Source of the DNA: Toxoplasma gondii ME49
Taxonomy: Eukaryota > Apicomplexa > Conoidasida > Eucoccidiorida > Sarcocystidae
Reading direction: 5' to 3'
Length of the DNA: 64,000 nucleotides
NCBI RefSeq assembly: GCF_000006565.2
Contig: NC_031475.1
Span: forward strand, 2,588,190-2,652,189
Under the pieces are notes generated by a model. That model made no database searches. It saw only the letters and a program-made list of their open reading frames with translations, and was not told where the DNA came from. The first letter of the stretch is position 1; each line of letters opens with the position of its first letter. Both the position numbers and the translations under genes were made by a program. Positions 36,639 through 46,653 of the stretch are shown in pieces.

Positions 36639-38550
36639 AGAGTGTCGTGATGTGGTATTTTTGGTTTCCTTGATTCTTTGTTTATCGAAGTGGTGGTCGT
36701 ATTGCCTGTCGGACGGCGTAACAACGCATTTGAAGCCAACAGAAGGCAGCGGCAAGTGGGATACGTGAAACACCTGTTCAGAAACCGGAGTCACAGCTAT
36801 TTAAGATAATGTGTGCGTCATCAGAAAAACGAAACATGATGGTGAACAGGGGAGTGGCAAAGATTATGTGGTGCAGCTGTTTTTTACTCTCATCCGTTGG
36901 CTTGCCTCACGCTTTTGTCTGGCGGAGCCTCACTGCCCGTGCGATCATGAGTTGCAGTGTAGTCAACCAGCAACACGAGTGACCTCAACGGGGCAGCAGT
37001 AAGCTTCCCTTCACTAAGCAGTGGCTTTTTTACGGGTGTCGTTCAGTTTTGCCGGCCAGGGGAGGCCTGCGTGTCTCCTCTCACATATTGCACGATCACC
37101 GTAGACGCAGCCGCGAAGTCATGCTTCACGTTCTACTGCTGTCACACCAGGATTCTGGCCTCTACAAGATAAAACAGGCGGTTTACACGCTGATAGGTTT
37201 GGGGGTAGGCATGGACTGTTGTGTGCCCGAGGTGTTTTCTCTGTACAGCTTCTCCGTTCGATATGTCTACACCCTGATGCGTTTCTGCATGTCTACCATG
37301 GTGCTGCCACAGGCAGGCAGATGACCTTTAATTTTACGCTTTCTTACCTGATCTGAAAAACAGAGCCAGCTGCGTCAGCTATGCCGGTCCACTACAGAGA
37401 ACAGCCGGAGATACTACAACGTACGCTTGCCGAAAATTTGCAGCATTGTCATCGACAGTCGTCGTGTGTTCACAGGCCCCAAATACATCCATATTTGCGT
37501 TTGTAAACAGTACACGCATGTATCCCTTTGACGGACAAACTTCTAAGGTAACTGGTTCATCACCTTCATCCTCCTCCAATCACTGTCGCCTGCGACGGGG
37601 TGACGTGTAATGCAAAGTGTGACTACACGATCCCATGGTCTGTTAGTTTCCCGAAAAAAACAAAGTGTCGACGTCTTTCCTGCAAGTCGCTGTTGTACGC
37701 CTTTCAATGCATTTTCACTAGAGTGTGCACAAAGTGCCCCGCCTCCAAGTACGGATGTGCGAAGTTCCAGCGGCGCATGTGTTGCTCTGCCCTTCAGCTG
37801 GAGGGCGTTTCCCCTCTGGAAAACGCGCGGACCTGGACGTGTGGATCAGCCCTCGTGCTACGGCCAGGTTGTGCTGCCGTGTGCCAGCAGTGAGGGTGAT
37901 AAAAGCACCTATACCCAGGGCAAAACATGAAAACGAATGCATGCTTCTGTAGAAGGCATCACTCCTACCATGGCAGTCATGTCGGGATGTACGTTGGTCA
38001 CCAGATCACCTTGCCGTTAACAGGTTAGTCTGTGAATATTTCCGGCGCATTGTACCATGCATGGATCAATTTGCATAACGCTCTTCTCAAAGTTACATTC
38101 TGCACGCACCTCCCTCCACAGGTTTCATTCCAAGTACTGCATTATACACACCCAGGATGAGTCTCGCTTGTAGTTTCGACGCAAAAGCTGTCTCTCTGTG
38201 TAATCAGCAGGTGCTATTACGTGTAACATCTCGTTTTGTGCTTGGCCGGCCACCAGACTACACGCATCTTAGCATACTGGGTCTTCTGGCAAGCGAGCTG
38301 CGGTAAATAACGCTGAAAGGCACAGTGAGCTAGCTAGCGAAGAACCGTTGTGTCAGCGTGGTTAGACGCGTTTCATAATCCGATGCAACCTACCACCTCT
38401 AGATTGGTGATAACCATTTGAGTCTGAAGACGGCGCCGAGCTAATGCCATTGCGGGTGAAAAGCGGATATGACTATTCAAAGGCTCGCAACGCCATACAG
38501 TTGTTTGCCGACGGTTGTTATTTCACTGGAGATGCGTTGTATCAGGAACG
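36639..38550. other. Intergenic, no gene seen
   Basis: Short open frames occur, including a Cys-rich one at 37600-37893, but none has a signal peptide, an ATG in good context or splice-consistent extension. The last few hundred bases are presumably the promoter of the gene at 38551. Confidence 0.45.
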
Positions 38551-39441
38551 ATGGTGGTGGTGCTCACTCGACCCTGCTGCCGTTTGTTTTTGTGGCTTCT
38601 TTCTGCCACAATAGCGTTTTCACTGGTATCCACGACATGTGGAACTTCCATGGCGGGGGCAGTCATTCTTCCCAGAACGCTACCAAAGTTTCGGACGAAC
38701 TGTAGCGGGGACCGTGGGATGGCAACAGGTCCAGAGCTACCCGAAAGAAGAGATACTGCAGTCACATCCACTGAGGACTTGATCGCTGAGGCGCACCCAG
38801 ATATTGAAGGAGAACCTAGACAGATCCCTACGCCAGCGGCAGTGGAAATAGGAGCGAGCGTCGAGGATGGTCAAAATGAGCACACTGTCGCTAAGTTGGT
38901 TCGGCACGCCTACGATGCAGATGCCGACCGGCCGACAACAAACATCCAGGAAGAACCAAACTCAACGACAAGCGCACCAAATGCCTTTCCAGAACAGAAC
39001 ATCGTAAGCCGCATAACACACACACGCAAAGTCGACAGAACTCGGAGCTATGGGAACAGTGAATGGCCTGAACCAGAGGGACAAACAGATTCTGTTGATG
39101 CCAAGCACAAATTACCGGTAGCAAGAATTCCTTTTCCACTGAGTGAAAAGGAAAGAGACGAAGATCATCTAGTCGGGCCTCGTCTCCTTCAAGGTGAATT
39201 CTTGGTAAACCCTAGCCGTAACCGCCTCCACCGACCAGACAGTGATCATCAGCATCTTCATCGGCAAAGATACAATATGTTCGAACGACTCCAGCATCTG
39301 AAGAACAGTAATGAAGAGCAGCCACGAGACGGGCGTGACGACGCTACTCTGATACGCGAGCGCGATGGTGTCTTGGCGCTTATTGCGAAGCTGAAAGACA
39401 GAGTGGAAACAATCAGCAAATCATTGAATGCACGTGCGTAA
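38551..39441 (+). CDS. Predicted secreted protein, 296 aa, no known domain
   Basis: Not recognised. The ATG at 38551 starts a classical signal peptide: MVVVLTRPCCRLFLWLLSAT, continuing IAFSLVSTTCG, cleavage likely near residue 30. PRTLPK (41-46) contains an RxL tripeptide at the position where processing motifs occur in exported coccidian proteins. The mature part is hydrophilic, rich in Glu, Asp, Arg, His and Pro, with little predicted fold except for the last 45 residues, where LIRERDGVLALIAKLKD and RVETISKSL suggest an amphipathic helix or coiled coil. One exon; the frame is open further upstream but without an earlier ATG. A dense-granule-like exported protein is the best guess from layout only. 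Confidence 0.65.
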   Translation: MVVVLTRPCCRLFLWLLSATIAFSLVSTTCGTSMAGAVILPRTLPKFRTNCSGDRGMATGPELPERRDTAVTSTEDLIAEAHPDIEGEPRQIPTPAAVEIGASVEDGQNEHTVAKLVRHAYDADADRPTTNIQEEPNSTTSAPNAFPEQNIVSRITHTRKVDRTRSYGNSEWPEPEGQTDSVDAKHKLPVARIPFPLSEKERDEDHLVGPRLLQGEFLVNPSRNRLHRPDSDHQHLHRQRYNMFERLQHLKNSNEEQPRDGRDDATLIRERDGVLALIAKLKDRVETISKSLNARA

Positions 39442-40717
39442 CGGAGTTCGATAGTCACAGAGATGAGGTGGGTGCATTACTGTTTTATATGGCAGTTTTC
39501 AGCCGAACAGTGGAACAACTACAGCGAGCCTTTCGTGAGTTTGCTCCATAGGCCAACACAGCGGCCCAGTGGTTGAACACCCTCTTGGGAACTGCATTGC
39601 TTCGACAGGAATCAAGCTTCTGTGGCAGTGCATTCATTCACTGGGGATGAAATAGATAAACTGTTCTTTGGCGGACCATCGACACCTGAGCTCCTGTTTC
39701 CCAAGGGCTTATGAGCAACGTTACATCAAAAACTCAATGGCCATCTTGAGAGTACGAGATACGCGTTTGGTATAGCCTTGAGTCCTCAGACACTTTCGAG
39801 TACCAATGTGAGGTACAAAACAAATACAGCCACCATATGAACCTACCACACGTGGGCCGTGTGGATATGGGGCCTAATCGCGATGACATAATGTTGCTAA
39901 CAGTCATACGCGTATGCCCTGCGATTTCTGAATGCGACAAATCGACCTATGGAGATTGTCTAGAGTTTTAGGTAGTCGGGTACTAGTGTTTCCTGTGCCT
40001 ACTGAGCGAACGTACAGCACTGCCTTCTTTGGAGAGAATTCAGAAGAATGCGGCAGCCTCTGGTGTGCGTATACGACAGAAGCAACTATTTCCGCAGGCT
40101 TTACCAACAACAGATGGATCACCAAGGCAGTGCAGCGGCTGTTGGTAAACAGGGAATGCAGCACATAAATGTGTTCTGGTTACGGCGTACGTCTGTGAGT
40201 GTGCATTTCGAACGGCACAATTCACTTGCAACACGTAAGCACGAAGGTCACGCCAAGCTAGACACCGCGAGGTAGCATTATGCTAACGTGGCTTTTGTCC
40301 TGTCCAACGCACGGATATTGTACCGCGGGAATGCTACCCAGGAGTGCGGAAGCTCAGCGACTTCCCTCCCAAACGCTTTACAACAGAGCCTGCCCTGCAG
40401 CTAGCCACATTGGCTTCCGCAGGAGATTCGTGCACCTGAATACTCAAAACATGCCCTCGCAGACTTCGAGTGCGGATACTCGTTCCCGCTGTGGGCCTGA
40501 CTAAGAATTGGTACACCGGCGAGGTAACATTGATTTCGGACTGCAAGTGGTGGAGTGACTGACTTCCTCCGTGAGTGGTTTGATCCGTGTGGTTCGAGCC
40601 GTTCTTGTGGCACCGCCGCGCGGGTGCTTACTCTGTTTTGCTGGTAAAAGCTACTTCGTCAAAACGATACTACTCAGAAGACAATTATACGGTGCTGCAT
40701 GGTAAAATCCATACCCG
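39442..40717. other. Intergenic, no gene seen
   Basis: No supported exon. The largest open frames (39932-40168 and 40280-40504) lack signal peptides or motifs and have no good splice partners. Confidence 0.45.
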
Positions 40718-41929
40718 ATGGCAACAGCTGACTCACTGGCAGCACGCGGTGGACACCGCTGGTGTTGCCGCATTGCACTGATGGTTTTTCTGCTTCACGA
40801 GATGATGGGAAATTTTTTGGAAGGGGTCGTAACGTCAGTTGGTGAGAGGATGCCAGAATCGAAAGACCGACTGCCAACTGAAGGTCGCAGATACTCAACA
40901 AGGATGGAGGCGCGAAGCAGCGGGGAGTTTGGCGTGAGAGGTGCGTCAACTAGCGCGAGGCGGCGTGATGCGGAAATCCATGACCGGGCGCGTGCTGCAA
41001 CATTGAGTGATAACCCCAGCGTCAAAGAATCCGAAACGCAGGAAATAACGATATATAGTAAGCATAGCTCTCGGCAACGGATGAACCAATGTCGGGAAGT
41101 ACCCCTCTGCATGTACACGACTGTCTCAGCATCGCATTTTCTTTTACACTAAGCTATATGGTTTTTGTATGCAGTTGGTTCAGCAGTAGTGCTGAACCTA
41201 TCAGGACGCCGTGGTGATTGTTGATGATGTTGGTCATTCTATGCTTTAACAGATCGAACAATAGCTAGTTTTATAGTCTTATATATCTTCTTAGGAACAC
41301 GGGCGCCACGAAAGCAAAAACCACAAAATGGTACCCTGCGCAACACGGAAACTTTAAGAATGCAAAAACGTGTGCGCTTTAGCTAGAACGTGCGTCCGCG
41401 AAAAGGAGTTGTAATGCATTGTCCGCATTAAGTCTATATATGCGTCACTGTGTGGGACAAGGTTGACCGTTGTTGTTGGATTCTTGTTGCTTTAGAAAAC
41501 TCACTGGCGATTCCAAAATGGGTGGCACACCAAGGCGTCGCCTCGGAAGCTCCCCAAACCGCTGCAAAGGGAGACGTGGCTCGAGAAATTCACGAAAGCT
41601 CACAACACCAGAGGACGTCGCACGCAAGAGGTCAACTGAGCGTTGCGGACGGCCACTATCGATCCCCCGGTGCCAGTTCCCGGGATCTCCAGTTCGTTCC
41701 GTTTCCAAATTCACTGGGTTGGAACCAACACCGGAGTGAAGCGGCTCCCTTTTTCTACGGAACAGGAACAACAAACGGACAACCGGGACCCTCTTATGTA
41801 GATGCACCTCGAGATAACCAAACGTTGCCTAATTTCCCATGGAATAGACCGACACAGCAGTATCCGGATCTTGTGCCGTACGTGACTAATCCGTCCTACG
41901 GGGTCGGGCTCATTGTGCCAAACTACTGA
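40718..41929 (+). CDS. Predicted secreted or membrane-anchored protein, 257 aa, 2 exons
   Basis: Not recognised. Exon 1 (40718-41057) and exon 2 (41496-41929) join in phase 1, creating TIYKNSLAIPKW; the acceptor follows a T-rich tract and the donor is GTAAGC. A hydrophobic segment near the start (IALMVFLLHEMMGNFLEGVV, residues 19-38) would be a signal peptide or type II anchor, though it is less perfect than in the neighbours. The remainder is Arg-, Ser-, Asn- and Pro-rich and without Cys, ending in an aromatic- and Pro-rich tail (NFPWNRPTQQYPDLVPYV, last residues GLIVPNY). No domain is visible. The agreement of phase, stop codon and tract supports the splice. If the intron is wrong, exon 1 alone would end at 41152 and the second frame would be orphaned. 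Confidence 0.58.
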
Positions 41930-43445
41930 ACTGAAGAAACGTCAGTTATTGTGAATGTTTTCATTTGATGTCTTACTACAGCAGCGCTCTGCCGGTGACT
42001 TCTTGAACGTTCCCGCTTGTATGTAGTGAGGCAGTTCAATGATATACTGTTACCGGAAATTTATAAAGAGAGTGCAGGGCACAGGGACGATAGTCAGTTT
42101 TTGGAAAGGGTTCTGGAGTTTGGTTTTCGCAAGGTCGTGTCTGGACAGTTGAAGAAATGGAAACAGAACGACCTAGTGCAACGTGTAGTGTGGAAGATCT
42201 GAAGGAGACTTTTAATTTTTGTTATTGGCAGTTAGCACTGTGGTCAGACGTTAGGTGAGTAATATGATCACCCACCACCGGACGTTCACATTGACACAAA
42301 AAAGTGTTGCAATACTTTTCATCACGCATGAACATTTCAAACATTCCATTTTTTGTGTTATATACACGTTACGCAGTCACGATACGCCGGCAAAAGTTGC
42401 AGGTACAAAAGGGGACAGCAAATGAGAACTACCGAACTCTACAAAGTAAACATCAAGGGGGGAAACTGCCTGACTGTAGCGTGGCCGTTCTGTTACACAG
42501 ACAGACAGGATCCGTCTGTCTTCTTACTACAAGACACTGAAGAAGCCTACCGAGGATTCATTTCCGAGACACAGCGACACGCAAGATCAGCAGAACCTCT
42601 GTGACATACTCTCCTGTGCCTTCCGGTTGCTTCAGTTATCAGGACAGACACGCCAACGGAGTAAGTGAGGTCGGAAATAGAATCAGCTGCTGCCATCATC
42701 TCCCTCTTTTTAACGGCCATGTAAGGAGGTGTTGTAGTGTTTTAGCGGAATATCAAACGTATAGAACAAAGTCTATCAGAGCAGCAGCAGCACTCAACTC
42801 TGTGCAGCAAGGTGTGTGATTCCGATGATATTTGTAGCAGTTGCTACCAGTCTGGATCCGCCTTTTGGCACACGCCTGAGCTACGGACGGGAACGGTGGA
42901 GGGCAAATGCTCGAATTCAAAGGATGTGCCGGGTTACCACCTTTCGCTGTCGCGTTCTGAGCAACATAGTCGAATTCAACACACCGGCATCATCAAGACA
43001 ACATTTTCTTTATTGTGTCTCTTCCGTGGATTTCTCAACCAACAAGAAACACGCGTCTGCGTGATGGGTCAATGCCTTGAGTGGTTGCCCTTACAGAAGC
43101 AAGTTGCTCCGCATCCAATCGCTGTCGGCTCACCATTCGCTAATTTGGCTAACAGGCGTCAAGGGAAGTGTATCAGCTGTGTGCCCCGGTCAGTCAGTCT
43201 TTCTCTAGCAGGCTGCATACCTGGTCGAAGTGTAGAATGCGCTTCTCGTAACCAGGGGAAATGCCCAGAAGCGTCCGCATTCAATGCAAGGGAGTCGTGT
43301 TGATGCCGTGAGATTTGAGGACCCTGTAGATGACTTATGCAACTTCCCAAACACTAGATGCAATGCTTCGGAAAGCACCAGAAGGTCGCATGTAACACAT
43401 GACGACATAAGCTAAACGAGCTACCTCCCGTGAGGAGACAAAAAC
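41930..43445. other. Intergenic, no supported gene
   Basis: An open frame at 42017-42202 (61 codons, helical, charged) and a Cys-containing one at 42812-43303 were examined; neither has a signal peptide, motif or splice support. Confidence 0.4.
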
Positions 43446-43598
43446 ATGTGCACCTGCGTTTCAAGAGCTGTTTTCGTTTTCGTCCTCTTAACCCGCGCCC
43501 TCTTCGCACACGGCAACATTCAGAACCTGAGGTGTGGGTGTAACTCTTGCTGCGGAGCCGATCAATCTTTCACTGACGAACTCACGAATAGCCGGTGA
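43446..43598 (+). CDS. Possible small Cys-rich secreted peptide or first exon
   Basis: A 50-codon frame begins with a good signal peptide (AVFVFVLLTRALFAHG, residues 8-23) and then has a short Cys-dense segment (LRCGCNSCCG). The stop overlaps a strong donor sequence (GTGAGA at 43596), so this may be a signal-peptide exon of a spliced gene; an acceptor near 43750 would keep the frame for about 14 more codons. The nearest neighbour is the 3' end of the Kazal gene on the opposite strand. Mature length would be only about 27 residues as it stands. It could be chance, since the sequence is short. Confidence 0.35.
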   Translation: MCTCVSRAVFVFVLLTRALFAHGNIQNLRCGCNSCCGADQSFTDELTNSR

Positions 43599-43807
43599 GA
43601 CGCACAGCACAGCCATATCTGTCATTTCAGTCACATAACACCATGTCACCCGTTAATGAGACTGAATCACCAACATGGTGAAATCCCTCAACCCACTCAC
43701 AAGCCACCTGGAAGAAGCTTGTTTGCCAGCCTCAGAGTCTTCAGCTGGGAGTGGAATTGTAACCCACGCACTCGGAAGTCGTAACTTAAAACAAGTCAGT
43801 GCTTGAT

Positions 43808-46653
43808 TTAATGCCCTTTGCCCAAGAAAGGTTCAGAGTCGAATTTCTTTGTCCAGGTCTTGCTAGACGCGGTTGGACTAAATGCTCGTTTGGTTGCAGT
43901 ACGCGCGGGCTCTGTCAAACTCGGCTTGTTATTGTCACCCACGTCCTGCACTTCCGTCCCATCAGTGACAGGACTGCCTTGGGATGGAATGGTAGAAGTA
44001 TTCTGGCACTGTCCCCTGTGCTGCAGTGTGATGTTTTTACATTTCATGGTGCAGGCATTGGCATACGTTTTATCATCTCTGCCACACACTGGATCCCAAA
44101 CTTTCGGGCAGATGCATGCGTTGCTGTTTGTCTCGGCTTCCAGCTCGGCACTCTGGCAGGGACCTCTGTGCTTCAAAGTTGAATTGGCGCACTGGAGCAT
44201 GCATTCGTTGTTGTAAGTTACTTCATCATCACCACAAACTGGATCATGGATTTTTGAGCACTTGCAGAGTGTGGAACTTGTCTCCAGGTCGTCGCAGCGG
44301 CCCCAATGCTTAAGTCTGATTTTTTCACACCTGAGCAGGCACGCGTTCTCATAAGTCTTTCCATCCCTGCCACAAACCGGGTCGTGTATCTTTGGGCAGT
44401 TACATGTATGGATTGCTTCGCCACCCTCTGCATCTTCCTCGCAAGGTCCTCGGTGTTTCATAGTGACTTTCGCGCACTTCATGACGCAACTGTTGTCGTA
44501 GGTGTCCCCGTCTCTTCCACAGACAGGGTCGTATGTTTTTGGGCAGTTACAAGCCTTTTGCTCCGTTACACATTCCCCGTCATGCTTCCGGAGAATCCCG
44601 CTGCACCGCATGAGGCACTTGTTATCATATGTCTTGCCATCCATACCGCAGACGGGGTCGATATTAAAAGGGCACGCACACTCCCTCTCAGGTGATGATG
44701 CTGTCTTTAGGGCAGTTATTGGTGACGTATTTGATTCATCAGCAGTGCACGGGCCCATATGGTCCAGTCTCGTTTTGTTGCATCGTAGAAGACACCGATT
44801 AGCGTATGTTTTGCCATCAACACCACAAACAGGCTCTGAAAGTGCAAATTTGCACTGACATGTTGATCCGCACTCACCACCATGTGCGAATCTGACTCGG
44901 GCACACTTCAGCTGGCACCGGTTCTGATATGTGACCCCATCCTTGCCACAAACAGGGTCGAAGTCCTTGGGGCAGTCGCAGACTTCATCATCCTCTTGCT
45001 TGCACTCTCCGCGATACGCTAGTCGGGTGCGGTTACACTTCATTAGGCAATCGTTCGCGTATGTGACACCATCCCTGCCACAAACAGGATCCTCGATCAG
45101 GGGACAGGCACAGCTGTTGGAATCTGGGACAGGCGCCGGTGTGCACTCACCCTTGTGAGCCACTTTAACACCCTCGCATTTTAACAAGCACTTGTTGTAA
45201 TACGTGTTGCCATCCTTGCCGCAAATCGGCTGGTAGTCCTGGGTACAACCGCAGTCGTCTTCCACCCCAGATCCTCGTAGGAGGTCACAGGCGCCAAGAT
45301 GGTCGAGTGTGCTGCCGTGACATTCCATCAGGCACTTATTGTTATATGTAACGCCATCATGACCGCACACTAGGTCGACGGTATCTGAGCACGAGCAGTT
45401 TTCGGGACTGCCTACTTTGCTGCATGCTCCCCGGTGCTTCCTCTTCACGTTATTGCACCGCAACATGCACTGATTTGGGTAGGTCAGTCCGTCCATACCA
45501 CATACCGGATCCACTCGACTAGAGCAGTGGCATCTGGCTGTCGAGTCTTGATTGTCTGCCAGGCAGGGGCCGTTGTACGCCAGGTCAACACCGTGACACT
45601 TCATAACGCACTCACTGCTGTACGTTTTATTGTCGTTGCCGCAAACTGGCTCATCCAACAGAGGGCACGGACAATCTTCTGGTCTTGGACCCGGTACGTC
45701 TGGTGGTGGTGCAGAGTCCTCCTCGCAAGGTCCGTCATGCTCTGGCCGGACCTTGTTGCACTTGAGCAAGCACTCGTTACTATACGTTACACCGTCAACG
45801 CCACAAACAGGCTGGTACAGTAGAGGGCATATACACTTGCGCAATCTCTTGAATTTCCTTTGGGTGGGGGAAGCAGATGAGGTGGAATCGACCTCGAGCG
45901 CGTGCGCTATGTTCCAGTCGCCGCCTCCCAGAAGGTTGGATTTGTCGACAGCTGGCGAATACGTGATTGTGAGTCTCAGGGCGTCGCTCAGGTCATGTTG
46001 ACCTGTCCGGCTGTAAAGATCCGATTTACCGCTGACGATAGCTGGGTTCTTTGACCTGTCGTCTCTTTCCTTTCCCATAGCGACCTGTTGTTGCCGCAGT
46101 AGCGCGCCTAGTGTAGTGGAGTCCCGATGAATAGTTTTTTTAACTTCATCAGCAGAGATCACCATGTTGATTCCAGTACCTGCTGGGAGAGCAGATGTGA
46201 TGCTTGAGAGATCTCCGACCCACGCCTCTTTTGTCCTCAACGCGTTTTTCAGTTCGCCCACTGTCATTGAGCTCCGAATGGATTTGTATAGTCGCCGGCG
46301 AAGAGTTTCTTCCTCAAGCTTGAAAGTGATAGCGACCTTGATGTTCTCGTTTGCTGAGCAGAAAACGAAAAAGAGGGACACACTGCGTGCCCACGTGAAG
46401 TGTTTCTTCTGCTGTTTGCAGCAGACATACCGACGCCACTGCCACTTCATACGACTGAGGTAACAAGAATATCTAGTCGTGCTCCTTTAAAGAAGTGAAA
46501 CACCAACATTAATATTTGGCTCCCGATGTCTCGACTTCACGCTGACGTACCTGGGGAAGGAAGATCATTCGCGGACACGAACCGGGAATTCGGCAGAGCG
46601 AGCGTCTCGCCCATAGTTAAGAGGGCGAGAGCCCACAGCAGCAACCACTTCAT
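43808..46653 (-). CDS. Secreted protein with 13 tandem Kazal-type protease-inhibitor domains, 2 exons
   Basis: Predicted serine-protease inhibitor. Exon 1 (46653-46551) encodes the signal peptide MKWLLLWALALLTMGETLA; exon 2 (46353-43808) follows a T-rich acceptor and joins in phase 1, giving 882 aa. After an N-terminal region of about 170 residues without Cys, thirteen Kazal domains run from 45835 to 44006. Each has C-x-C-x7-C-x10-C-x3-C-x10-C and the PVCGxDGxTYxNxC signature (domain 8 has one extra residue in the first loop), a non-classical, short-first-loop Kazal type. The P1 residues, second after the second Cys, are L, L, S, D, Q, L, K, F, F, K, K, K, K, suggesting both trypsin-like and chymotrypsin/elastase-like targets. 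A short Ser/Thr/Lys tail follows. The known T. gondii inhibitors TgPI-1 and TgPI-2 have four domains, so this is a different gene. Target and compartment are unknown. Confidence 0.93.

Noticed and set aside
37600..37893. 97-codon Cys-rich frame
   Set aside because: Cys spacing is irregular, there is no signal peptide and no splice-consistent partner.
42017..42202. 61-codon charged helical frame just after the secreted-protein gene
   Set aside because: No usable ATG context or splice link; may be 3' UTR.
42812..43303. 163-codon frame with several Cys
   Set aside because: No signal peptide, no regular Cys spacing, GTG start, and overlapping alternative frames of equal quality.
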